Assembly (NCBI GenBank): GCA_037576215.1
Contig: JBANDB010000005.1
Coordinates: 3,472,001-3,536,000, forward strand
DNA: 64,000 bases
Direction: 5' to 3'
From: Armillaria gallica
Lineage: Eukaryota > Basidiomycota > Agaricomycetes > Agaricales > Physalacriaceae
The notes below the pieces were generated by a model. That model had not been told where the DNA came from and did not search any database. It saw nothing but the letters and a program-made list of their open reading frames with translations. Made by a program: the position numbers and the translations under genes. Positions within the stretch are counted from its first letter, which is position 1. Every line of letters begins with the position of its first letter. Of the stretch, positions 13,025 through 23,281 are shown in pieces.

Positions 13025-14286
13025 TTAAGCAGAGGGAGGCTCCATGCTAGATGAAGTGGAAGGAGCAAAAGAAGCTTCAGCCTCCAAAGGAGCGGTATCT
13101 CAAGAGTCGGCTGGCTCTGAAGCCGTTGAATGAAGGGCAGACTGGATGTGCTCAAGCTTGTTGAGTAGAAACTCGCACTGCTTCTCCGCAGCATACAGAG
13201 TGTGCTGGAGCACAATGACATCACCCATAAGGGCACTCTCGAGCTTGGCCAAATGCTCAGGTCTCTCCACCATGAAAGGGCCCATGGACAATCCCTTATG
13301 ACTCTCATGAAGAGAATCAATGCTTGGAAGAGTTCTCCCTTCCCCGGCATCTAGAATGCGAAAAAAAATCAGTAAAGAGAAGTAATGCACAAAGAAAATA
13401 ATGGCGACTCACGGGTACTAGTAAGTCCAAGAGCTGAGGTTGCATGCCGCTCTCCAACTCCCTTAGCACCACGATGGAAATACTTCTGGGCTGAAGGAAG
13501 GAAGCAGGAACAACTGTTTAGCATGCTTGCTAGCTCAAGCACCATCCTTGCTGAGAGACTTGTTGGAAGTTGGCTAAGCCACTTAACGAGTTAGAGAAAG
13601 AATACAACATGCAATTGAGAAAAGACTTACATGGGCTTTCTCAGGGCAATCTGCGAAGGGATGACTGTTGACACCACAATGGGTACAGCCAGAAGGCTCC
13701 TCCTAAAGCAAGAATCATTTAGTGAGGGGGATATTAGAGTAACAAGATGATATCCTACCTTGGAGGGTTCCTTGCGCTTCTCACCAACTGCAGCATTGTT
13801 ACCCTTCATCTTGGTGAACTTGAGAGACTTGGAAGCCTTGGCATTCTTGTCATCAATGACCATCTTGAAGAGATTGGCAATCAGAATGTCAAGCCTTGAG
13901 CACGGAGACTGTGCATACTTTAATAGACTCAGCCTCAGAATCAGAATTGGCAGCTACCTTGTCTTGGTCATCATACTCCTTGTCAGACTCGCTCTTGATA
14001 GTAGCATGTGAATGATGAGTAGAACGACCTTTTCCCTTGTTTCAAGTAGTAGCACCAGTCTAATATAGCATGCATAAGGGAAACAATGAGAGAAAGATAC
14101 AAGGATAAGAACTTACAGACTTGGATTCACGATGCAGCCCAGTAGGAGCAGAGGGAGCACTAGCACCTCCATCATTGACCTGGCTGCGCTCGCTCTGAAC
14201 CCACCCCGTAATCATCTTAAGCACCTTATAGATAGGTTGCTTTGACATGTTAGTATGATACTCCTTCTCAACAGCGGTACGAGTGC

Positions 14287-16055
14287 TGAAGAGACTCTGT
14301 GCATGCAGGCTAGAAATGCAACAGTGTCAAAGACACTGATCACACCCACACCCAACACTACACACACAAACCCTCAAAGTTCTTGGGGGGATATTATGTG
14401 ATAGAAGCAGATTGAAGCAATACAGCTAAACTCTCAGAATATACGATACACACGTATAGCGATAGTGCTCATAGGGTATCTAGATCTCTCTAAGTCCAAA
14501 GGCTTTTAATAACAAGAGGGGCAACAGATGTCACTGAGCCTCAAGGCAAGGTGTACTACAATACACAATATGTCACCACACACCAACAAAACCCTCAATA
14601 AGCCTCGTGCGACACACACAGGTGACCACAAAGAACTTAAACACACCCTAAACATGACTCAAAGCTTGCACTCTAAGCAGAAACCCTTCAAAACACATTC
14701 ACTCAAGCCACAGGATTTGAACCCATGCGCTCAAGCTTCCAAACCGATCGTAGACCCACAGGGTTTGAACCTGTGCCAATCCAGAGAAACACTAACCAAA
14801 TAAACCCTGTCCAACAAGCCAAAGGGTTTGAACCTCTGCTGCTTGCAGAAATGAGAACCCTCAAGCGTGCACTAATCCGACCACAGGGTTTGAACCTGTG
14901 CCACCTGTAGTGCCGCACGTTAAAGAAGGCCTCTGTACGAACACTAACCAGACCAAAGGGTTTGAACCTCTGCTGCCTGTAGTATCTCGCACACAAGAAA
15001 CACTGTCTGACAAGCCAAAGGGTTTGAACCTCTGCCACCTGTAGCACTGTGCATCACAAGAAACCCTCAAAACTCAAGAGCACGTCCACAATGACACAAT
15101 ATCTCTTATTCTCAGGGTAGAGCGCAGTCAACCAATCACTCAAACCGTACCCAAGTCCCCCGCTAGCTTTCTATGCCTTGCACACTACTCAAGTCACTCA
15201 AATGTTATCAATAAAAGGTATATTCTCTCACTCAAAGCTACAAACTAATCCCAAAGCTAGAGCGCTAAGCCAGAGGCTTGCGCGCAACTACAACAGGGGT
15301 CCAAAACTTGTACACTATTACTACACTACAGTATTTATACTATGCGCTCTACATATTAATAAAACCTTAAATAGTAACTCTTGGCTGGTGGAACTTCCTT
15401 TCCTGGGTTCCCCGCATGTTGCCATAATCACGCCATTGCTTGGCGCTTACTCAGAGCTCCGGCTTGGGGCCAGATCCTGGTCTCTCAGCTGCACGACATC
15501 GGTTAACCATGCTATCTGCGCATACTGACATCACCTAGTATTTCCTTGGAGTTGTAGCCTAGCGCGGAACTCATCTTATGGTAATAACATCTTCTAGTGA
15601 TTTCTATGGTCTTCTAGGACTACCAGTGTCTAGTCTAGGCCTTGCGCACTTTGGCCAAAGCCGGAGACATTGGTCTTACTTCAATTCTATACACTCTAAG
15701 GTCTAGAGTGCTAGTTCCCTGCATGGCAGTGCCATTGTGCATCATAGATCAAGGTTGTGCGAAGTCTTCCTTATCCCACAAGTATGTCCCATGCTATTCT
15801 TAGCACACGCATGCTTTGCCCTGTCAGAGCACCTGGTGTCAAGCACTGGGACTTTATACCTAGTCCAGCCTTTCTAGTACCATTCTCAGGTTAAGCCATG
15901 CACTCCACCCAGCTTTACTCTGGTAATATTATTACTGGCATTATAAACACTGCGCTCTGTTGCTTTTCTCATTGCCTTAGTATCTGGGCATTGTTGCCTG
16001 TATTTATTTGTACAAACTGCAAAATTACACGTGTGAACGCTTTTCAAGCATGTCA
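14287..16055 (-). repeat. Family-B LTR, copy 2 (inverted, solo)
   Basis: In minus sense it runs from TGACATGC at 16055 to CTCTTCA at 14287, matching copy 1 (2214-3786) in inverted orientation. It is 1769 bp, longer than copy 1 mainly because of an expanded internal tandem repeat. Internal gypsy sequence does not adjoin either end, so it is read as a solo LTR inside the CCHC gene. The flanks share only GC, and no clear target duplication is visible. Confidence 0.75.
14713..15030 (-). repeat. Six-copy minisatellite carrying perfect Pol III B-box motifs inside the LTR
   Basis: The minus strand carries GGTTCAAACCC or GGTTCAAATCC, each a full match to the B-box consensus GGTTCRANNCC, at plus-strand positions 14713-14723, 14761-14771, 14824-14834, 14886-14896, 14958-14968 and 15020-15030. 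Spacing is 48, 63, 62, 72 and 62 bp, and the surrounding sequence (CCAAAG or CCACAG before, CTGCC after on the plus strand) repeats with it. Copy 1 of the same LTR has three such units, two of them mutated. The sequence shows the motif array; any TFIIIC binding is inference. Confidence 0.75.
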
Positions 16056-16277
16056 GCATGAAAGACAGACTCCTTGAGATCTTTGTCTTTGGCCAACTCG
16101 ACCTTGTAATGTTCAAGATAGGACTGTAGATGCGAGAAGTCAATCATAAGAATAACCAAGCATGCAAAGACATATGGTATACTCCTGGAGCTGATCAAGA
16201 TGATCATTTGCAGTAGTAGCTGGATTCTTGCAAAGAGACATAATGACAGCCTTCACAATGATGAAAGTAGGAATCAT

Positions 16278-17058
16278 TTTGAGAGATAGAGTGATAGAGT
16301 GTGAGACAACAACATCTGAGTTAGAAATTTTTGACTTTATGAAATAAAGAATATTTAATTTTATAACTGAGGACAGTCAGATTCTTTTAGTGTGGGGGAT
16401 ATAGTAGTATACCTAAGGTATTACTATGAATATATTACCTGTAAAGGTACCATAAATTTTGCAATTTCTGCAGAACAGAAAGACAGAGCATGGAAGGAGT
16501 ATCTATGGAAAGAAGAAGAAAATCAAATTTGGAGCAGGATCAAAACCCGTAGCATATGTTACGGTGTGGCAGCAAACCAACAAGAAAGACACATTTCATG
16601 TCATACACCAGAGTTCAAGCACAGAGCTCCATGGAGGTGAAAGAAATAATGCCTAGAGCACAGTAACAAGGCTTCACCTGAAATAACAAGAGAAGAGATA
16701 TGGGAAAAATAAAAATGAAATGATAGAAGCCACGCAATAAAAGAGACACCGCAAATCAGGGCTATCAAGGGAAATTATGACAGCCGGCACATATCTAAAC
16801 TTAGAAGAGGAGCTTTGCAGAAATCACAAAATAGAGAGTGCAGATAAAAATAATGAGATGTTAAATTTTTGGGCCCTATAGGCTGAGAAGAACATGCAGG
16901 ATAAATGTACATTTGCATCGCTACTACTGGCTGCATTTGAAGACCCTGGGTGCTACAATAAATAAAAGAAAGTGTACCTACAAGAAACACTGGCATGAGA
17001 TATCAGAAAACAGGAGTAAAGAAAGCATCCAAGAAGTATCGAGAGAGTACAAGGATAT
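16278..17058. other. Intergenic region between the tandem cysteine-motif genes
   Basis: AT-rich, with no supported ORF. It holds the presumed promoter and 5' untranslated region of the CCHC gene (minus strand, just above 16277) and the 3' flank of the next gene. No repeat matching other parts of the window was noticed. Confidence 0.5.
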
Positions 17059-19641
17059 TTATGCAGCACCAGCCTCAGAGGCCCCACCCTCAGCATCAGA
17101 ATCCCTGTCAGCTTCACCAAGATGAATGATAAAAGACTGGAGGAAGTCGAAGACTTGTGCGTAGGCATTGATGATCTCAGTACCATGCTCATGAGAAGCA
17201 ATGGCATCGAGACTGTCAGCCAACTCACCGATGACCTTATCACAGTCCTCACGCAAGCAGTGCATAGCCCTGTTGAGTAGAGCAATCTCGGCATTGATGC
17301 ACTCAACATGGTTGACACTGCAGCAGATAGCTGGAGAGAAATTGAAGTTAGAAAGAAATAGATGACGTGTGCAAGAGAAGAACACATACTGCTGTCACTA
17401 CTCAGAGTGAGAGGATCAAGAAGAGTGGCAGCATGATGAAGCTGGTTTGCATCCCAGCATGCAGAGCAAGGGCCATGACAACCAGACTTGCACTTGGTAC
17501 AGACCTCCTCACCAATTTTGCCCTTGAACTTGCACTCCTCAGGGTACCCAGACAGAGTACAATTGTAGCAAGGCAAAGTAAGCTAGCATGGGTGAAGAGT
17601 GAGTAAAATAAAGTAATGGAGGAAGAGATACTCACCAACAGGGGACGAATGAAATGGGGGTCGATGTCAGAATGACACCAGTACACGTACTCTCAGCCAT
17701 TACGCACTTGAGTGGGAGCCCTAAGACAGAGAGAATTAGAAAACAAACCAGAGATTAGAATAAGAACTTACTTGGTGAGAGAATCAGGAGTGGGAGGTAA
17801 CATTGAAAGTTTCATTGACTCCAGCACTTGACGTGAAGGAGGCTTATGGAATTGAAGGTTGATAGAGGGATGAAAGGCCCATGCATAAATGGTGTTGTCG
17901 ACATGGGCTGCCATAGACAAAGCAACGGGAGTGGCAGCATCATCGACCTTGCTCCCAGAAGGAGCAGGTGACTTCTTAGCCTTGTGGCGATCCTTGCTTG
18001 AATGAGGAGGAGACTGTTTGTTGCATGCAGCATGGCCACAAGGAGAAGGAGAGGTGGGGGAAGATGGCTCAGCAGCCTTTCCCTTGCTCTTGGATTTGGT
18101 GGAAGGGGTCATCAGTGGAAGCAGAGGTGCAGGGTCAACAGGCACTGTGAAGGAAACATATAAGAGCCCAGGAAGTGGTGCTCCAGTAAGAGGATGATAT
18201 GCATGGGGAGGTGGAGGATTGACACCCTCCGCAGACTCCAGATGAGGTTTCTTAATGGGAGGAGCCTCAATCTCATCACTCAACCAACCTGCTTCCTGTG
18301 CCTCCCCTGTGCTCCCCTCCATGGCATCCTCTACATCTTCATCCTTGGACTCGACCTCACTATCGGAAGACGGATCTGACATCAATCAGATCAGGATGAA
18401 TGGGGAGAATAAAGAGAGGAAAATAAAATAGCTTACCCTCGAGGATGGGTTTCTTGACAGCAGGCTGGGGTTTGACTGGCACAGGGACCTTCTTCTTAGC
18501 AGCAGCACAGGTCTGAACAGCCCGTTTCAGAGCCACAGGCCTAGAAAATGGTCAGTAAAAGAAGGGAACAAGATACACAAGATATGCACTTAGTGGGAAG
18601 TGTCTTTTCATTATTGGGAGCCGGAGTCTAGGCCAGCATTGAGACAAGGAAAGGAGTGTGCAAGGAAGGGATACTTACTGCCTTGGTTGACTTGGGAGCA
18701 CATTGACGCTTGCGTGTCAAGGGTGGGGACTAGAGGTCAGCCTCAGTACCAAAAAGAAATCAATCATGATAAAAGGAAAACTCACAGAGTTGGGGCTTTT
18801 TGGTGGCAACACTACAGCAACCTGCTTCTTTGTGGGAGAGGCAAATGCTAGGGATCAAATATAAGCATCAGGAAGTTACAAAAATGAGAGCACAACTTAC
18901 TAGGCTCCTTGGGAGCTTGAGGAGTGCGAATCATTTTTGGTTTTGGGACCTTTTTACTGGGAAAGACGACCAGGAATAAGTGCGCAAAGAAATACAAATA
19001 GAGGAAAAGCCTACCTCAAAGTCGAGGGTCCAGCAACCTCCCCCGACTTAGAAGGAGATGACGTGGCAGCAGGCTTGATAGGTGGAGGCACAACTGCAAG
19101 ACAGAAAGGGCGAAGTTCAGCCTCTCCAATGCTGGAATCGCCGTTGAGAGTATAGCCTGGATTGCCCAGGATACACAGGGTCTTGCAGAAATCATACTAC
19201 ATATGGGTCAGCAAGGTGGAAACCAGATACTAGTAGCATGGGACTCATGACATTCTGCATGTGCTCAAAGCTAGTCAGTTCCCAGGCCTTCCAGGCCCTC
19301 ACACGTTGCACGGCAGGGATCCGGCGAGTGACGCAGTGGATTTGACCCCACAGAGCAAGACCATAAAATGAGTCAATAAGATTGAAGAGGGCGAGCATCT
19401 CCATGTGGGCATCCTACACGTGGGAATGAGAAATGGGACTAGAAAGCAAAGAGAGATAACGCACCAAGTAGGCATGAGCCTTGGACATGGCCTGCACCAA
19501 CTTGTCAACCGAGGCATGATGTAGAGCCCCTGACTCGAAGTAGGTGGCAGTATAGATGTGAGCACCATGCAAGTTGCTACAAATGTCATCGAAGTTGACA
19601 TGATAAGCATGGGTAAGGACCTGGTCAGAGTCGTTGTCCAT
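17059..19641 (-). CDS. Multi-exon hypothetical protein with a cysteine cluster and Lys/Pro/Ser-rich linker
   Basis: The start ATG at 19641 (GCCATGG context) opens MDNDSDQVLTHAYHVNFDD. A 51-nt intron at 19414-19464 joins KAHAYL to DAHMEMLALF. Further short exons encode basic Pro/Lys/Ser segments (KKVPKPKMIRTPQAPKEP, SPPLTRKRQCAPKSTKA) that look like nuclear-localisation or nucleic-acid-binding linkers. A long acidic-then-Pro/Ser exon follows (about 18380-17770), and then a cysteine cluster, CYNC to CTKC and CHGPCSAC (about 17570-17440). The last exon is helical and ends at the TAA at 17059. A TGA at 17695-17693 interrupts NG-EYVYWCHSD unless the acceptor at GAGAG just after it is used, which would skip the stop. 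The next gene downstream on the same strand has a similar end exon architecture, suggesting paralogy. No named family is recognised; function is unknown. Confidence 0.6.
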
Positions 19642-19777
19642 GGCAGAACAAGAAGAGAAAGTATGGTCCAAATAGACAGAAATAATTAAGGTGTGTAATA
19701 GCAGAAAATGCATTGTGTACAACACCAAAATCAGCTATATTTTCAGCTGTGACCACAGATTGATCTAAATGTCTTTT

Positions 19778-20160
19778 ATTTAACACAAATCAAAAATATT
19801 TGCATCTTTACAACACAAAAAAGATGTATATAGTATACTATGACTCATTCTGTATCTAATAGCTGTAAATGTCACACTTCATTGTATATGCCTGAACCTG
19901 TGTGTAGTATTTGTACATGTATGAATTTGACTGTGCATTGGGTCTTTCAGAAGTTCAGATGTGTGACACAAAAAGTGACAACACTAAAGTGTCTGCAACA
20001 CAAATTACCCAATTAAACTGGACTGTGACACATTCAGGCATAGCACATCTTTGTGTGCATCATAATCACGTTATCACCTTTACCATGCGTCTGAATAATC
20101 ACATTATTACCTGTACTGTGTGTTTATGATTATATTGTTTAGTCACATTGACACAACAGG
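19778..20160 (-). repeat. Left subterminal array of the TGTGTYRCA-type motif
   Basis: Plus-strand forms are AACACAAA-, GTCACAC-, TGTGACACA- and TGCAACACA-like, with cores at about 19780, 19812, 19871, 19964, 19996, 20026 and 20152. Intervals are 32, 59, 93, 32, 30 and 126 bp, close to 1, 2, 3, 1, 1 and 4 times 31 bp. The reverse complements are the TGTGTTGCA and TGTGTCACA forms seen at the right end. Confidence 0.6.
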
Positions 20161-21142
20161 AAGTGGTCAGAATTGGTGTAGCACACCTTTCAAATGTATC
20201 AGGATTCAGACCACAACTTTACCTTTCAGACTTGGCAGTTTTCGAGCAGTACTAGTTTTCAATGAATTCCAGAGTTTGCCGAGCTCATCCAAAATGGCCA
20301 GCTGTACACCATATTTTTGTCATTTGACAATCCTGAGACCTTTCTATGGCCTGGATACATTATATACAGTTGGCATACTACTGAAAATACTTAAATATAA
20401 ACAATTTATGCTATACTACTCTCTCAAAAGAGAGATAAAGGCAAAAGAAGTCATTGGAATGATGAAAATTCGCTGTTTTGAAGGGTATATGATGTACTAT
20501 ACATCTAAATCTGAATATAATGACTAAAGTAGGGTAGCTAACATTATTTAAGAATAGTATGTATCAATAAATGTGCCTGCCCTGAAAGAGATATACTATG
20601 AAAGCTCTGAGGATGCGAAACGAGCACACAGAAATTCCTGTTTCATCCACTTTCACTTAAAGCAAAAAAGTGGGTAATGAACTCCTTAGCGGTAGATCAG
20701 GGTGGATCGGACAGGTAGGTTGGCTACTAGAAGGCATATTAAAGTATATCCAACAGAAATTATACTGATACAAGCATTATTGAAGTATATATACATGATA
20801 TATGGTTCAAAAAGTACAAAAATGCGGGGTAAATCCAAATAAATGGCTATTATCAGGTTTTATTGGTAAGAGAATTTAGATATTATTACAGGAATAAGTT
20901 AGAAATGCATGTATAATGTATTCCCGATGATCTCTGGGGTCTCAGAATGCATGCATCAAGTAGTGGATGCGTTCCAAGCATGCACTTTGCTGGTTCGATC
21001 GTTCTGGACCATAAGTCCGCACAATGATTGAGTGGCTGTGCATCTTCTTTTTTACTGTTTGACCACCACCTCACCTCACCTCTGCGCTTGTATAGCATGT
21101 AAATTGTGCTCTCTTTCAGTCCCAATGGTATGTTCCATTTAC

Positions 21143-22271
21143 TTAACTACTTCTAATTGTTTTTTTTAGTTGTTTTTCACACATCCGGGGGCCACAAGAG
21201 CCCAGGATTGCATGTATCCTGCCACTACGACCTGGGTAAGCCCTCACTGGAGGCATCATTGCGATCTGTGCATCCACGGCAACAGCAATGATGACAGGAT
21301 GTCCCATAACGATACCGACACCCGCCATGCGCCACCATGACCACGAAAATGGCCCCCATCCCCATCCCGGCCTACCCAACACCCCCCACACCGAGATCAG
21401 CACCAATCAGCACTGTACACGACCTCTGCACACCCCAAAAGTGTGTATTATGCTTGGGGATTGGACATTGACTGCCATCTCGCTGCAGGAGACGCTACTG
21501 AAGACGAAACAGGCCACGATGAGGATGACCAAGAAGACAACGAGGACGACGATGGCATGGGCAGAGGCAGTCATCCTCTGTCGCATTGCCCTGGGATGGT
21601 ATATGGAAGGGTTGGTGTGAAAGGAGAGCATGGAAGGAGCATGCTGAAGGGCAGGGGATATCGAGGAAGAGGGTCAGATGATGGTCGGGACACCGATGAT
21701 GAACAACAACAACAACAACCAAGGAATTTTGTGCATCAAAGGACGGCTCGAGGGCGCAACAATTGCGCCCATAACCATCCCCATACGACCACTCCAGCCT
21801 CCACCATCGCCGATCCCTCCAAAAATCAACATCAGCCTTGTGCTGTCCACCCACAATCCCTAAGCACCCTGTCCTCACTGTCCCCCTGTTTATTGTGTGG
21901 GGGAACATGATTCTGCTATGCACAGGCTCCCCCTCCACCCTCGTTGTTGGACGTCACTACCACATCCCCATCCCCACACCATCCACTCTATCACTACCCC
22001 TACTGCCTTGGCACCACCCCTGTTTTTGACATTGGGGCATCCGACAGTGACATCTATTTTTTTCTCCAATGTTTCCATTGCTGTGAAAATGGCACCGACA
22101 CTTGCTCACCCATTTTCCCCATACCATCGATGTCCTGACCACCATGACAACGTGTGGACTATCCATTTCGGCTCACAGGACCCCCACCCCCTCGATGACC
22201 ATGCCTTCCATACCCTCCAGTGGTTCCTACACTTGCAGTGTTCACTGCAATGGTGCATATTTTTTTTTTAA
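21143..22271. other. GC-richer, His/Pro- or Asp/Gly-coding low-complexity segment inside the DNA transposon
   Basis: Base composition shifts sharply from the AT-rich flanks to a C-rich plus strand. Several overlapping frames on both strands stay open for 60-155 codons. Plus-strand translation gives an Asp/Glu/Gly-rich frame at 21443-21910 and a His/Pro/Thr-rich frame at 21897-22271. A short AAC microsatellite lies at 21703-21719. Overlapping open frames in biased DNA are expected by chance, so none is called as a gene. It may be captured host sequence. Confidence 0.4.
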
Positions 22272-22331
22272 TTGTATAAATATTATTTTTTAAACCTATA
22301 TATTAAATACAATTTGTAATATTGTAATACC

Positions 22332-22420
22332 ATTGTGGTGTAGTGGTTAAAATATGCACTTTATTCATTATGCTGTCAGAGTGATAGGGTTCAAGCCTTG
22401 TAGGTTGATTTTTTTTTTGT
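22332..22420 (+). other. tRNA-like Pol III promoter unit (SINE head or tRNA pseudogene)
   Basis: TGGTGTAGTGG at about 22335 fits the A-box TRGYNNARNNG, and GGTTCAAGCCT at about 22389 fits the B-box except for its last base. They are about 54 bp apart start to start, and a run of nine or more T (a Pol III terminator) follows from about 22409. A full cloverleaf cannot be drawn with confidence, so it is not called a functional tRNA. Confidence 0.5.
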
Positions 22421-22518
22421 TTCAATTCTGCAGGCAAACTGGTCACACCGATGAATTCCAGCTATTTGCGAAGTTTTTCTGGGGTTATTTCATTTTTGGT
22501 CCCTGATCAGTTGTCATG

Positions 22519-23017
22519 TTGTCACACACACAGTAGAATAAGAAGTCTAGTGTCACAGTGTTTTATAAAGTCTTTACTACTGGTTGCATCAAAAATTATT
22601 AAACTATCTGGTGCAACATATAACAGTAATTGCTTCAATTTGCTTCACTGCTGTTATGAGTGTGTTAGTGTTGTGTCACACAAGGAGTGATTTCAACTAT
22701 ATGTGGCATAGATTAACATTGTAGCTTGAATTGTGTTGCACAAGCCATTATTGACAGATGTTTGTGGGATCTCACTAGTTCATTATCTGTGAAGCTTGTT
22801 GAAGCTATTCTCAAATATCAGTGTTGTGTTGCAGCCTTCAGCAAGACTTGTTATATGTGTCACAGATCAAGACTGTGGATTAAAATGTGTTGCACACTTC
22901 ATTGATTGGAGTGATTTGTGTTGCAGAAACCCAATTGATGAATTTCATGTGTTACACAGTTTAAAACTAAACCAAATAGCATCGCATAGCATGTAACATT
23001 ACACTTTTTGTGTTACA
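22519..23017 (+). repeat. Right subterminal array of the TGTGTYRCA motif, about 31-bp phased
   Basis: TGTGTTGCA, TGTGTCACA or TGTGTTACA occur at 22672, 22732, 22825, 22856, 22886, 22917, 22949 and 23009, with weaker forms near 22519 and 22549. Intervals from 22672 are 60, 93, 31, 30, 31, 32 and 60 bp, all near multiples of 31, about three helical turns. The orientation is opposite to that of the left array. Confidence 0.65.
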
Positions 23018-23057
23018 ATATACCTTAAAATAATTATTTCCTACTATTACAACAATG

Positions 23058-23281
23058 TCTTAGTGTCAAGTGCTGGGACTTTATACCTAGTGCAGCCTTT
23101 CTAGTACCATTCTTAGGTTAAGTCATGCGCTCCACCCAGTTTTACTCTGGTAATCTCCTTACTGGCATTATAAACCTTGCACTCTGGTGCCTTTCCTGGT
23201 GCCTTAGTATCTAGACCCTGTAGCATGTATTCACTTGTAGAAATTGTAAAATTACATGTGTAAATGCTTGCAGAGCATGTC
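23058..23281 (-). repeat. Family-B LTR fragment, copy 3
   Basis: Matches the first 224 bp of the family-B LTR: TGACATGC at 23281 in minus sense, down to the CTTAGTGTCAAG region. It directly interrupts the chromodomain of element C after the codons for GNA, and ends at the right border of the DNA transposon. Confidence 0.75.

Larger units (their letters stand above)
13025..16277 (-). pseudogene. Intron-containing CCHC zinc-knuckle gene, split by a family-B LTR
   Basis: The start is chosen at 16277 (AAAATGATT, A at -3). Exon 1 encodes MIPTFIIVKAVIMSLCKNP and a short helical segment, and the next exon gives SYLEHYKVELAKDKD. The LTR at 14287-16055 then interrupts the gene. Coding resumes with RTAVEKEYHTNMSKQPIYK (about 14280-14117), an acidic Ser/Asp exon, a Lys-rich exon (about 13860-13770), a zinc knuckle CTHCGVNSHPFADC (CX2CX4HX4C, about 13690-13640) and a C-terminal helical exon (about 13345-13100). 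Introns are about 50 nt with GTAAGT- or GTGAGT-type donors. Stops in the acidic exon (TGA near 14043) and after EPADS (13100) again fit CGA to TGA; the frame continues to 13025. I do not recognise a named family. The arrangement resembles a gag-like nucleic-acid-binding protein, but it has introns. It is a pseudogene here. Confidence 0.6.
19694..23050. mobile_element. Putative non-autonomous DNA transposon with phased subterminal repeats
   Basis: The left end (from about 19694) reads TGTAATAGCAGAAAAT and the right end (to about 23050), reverse-complemented, reads TGTAATAGTAGGAAAT: 14 of 16 identical. Inside both ends lie arrays of a 9-bp motif in opposite orientation, spaced in multiples of about 31 bp (listed separately). 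Short terminal inverted repeats plus inverted subterminal arrays are the hallmark architecture of cut-and-paste DNA transposons such as hAT or CACTA-like elements. No transposase is recognisable in the 3.36-kb interior, and no target duplication was found. The left end lies about 50 bp upstream of the start of the gene at 17059-19641, so it may supply or disrupt its promoter. The right end abuts an LTR fragment at 23058. Confidence 0.55.

Noticed and set aside
14287..16055. Copy 2 as the 3' LTR of element B
   Set aside because: It is inverted relative to copy 1 and lies inside the coding sequence of another gene, with no polypurine tract beside it.
17693..17695. Certain pseudogene call for the gene at 17059-19641
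   Set aside because: An alternative acceptor just after the TGA would splice the stop out in frame, so the gene is kept as a CDS.
20120..20527. 135-codon open frame in the DNA transposon as a transposase
   Set aside because: No DDE, BED or zinc-finger motif and a biased, AT-driven composition; treated as a chance ORF.
20945..21012. tRNA-like sequence with GGTTCGATC and a pairing-capable acceptor stem
   Set aside because: The T-stem does not pair (position 61 cannot be C), the B-box breaks after GGTTCGATC, and no A-box at the right distance is convincing.
21443..21910. 155-codon acidic/Gly-rich frame as a gene
   Set aside because: Overlapped by equally long frames on both strands in low-complexity DNA; no domain.
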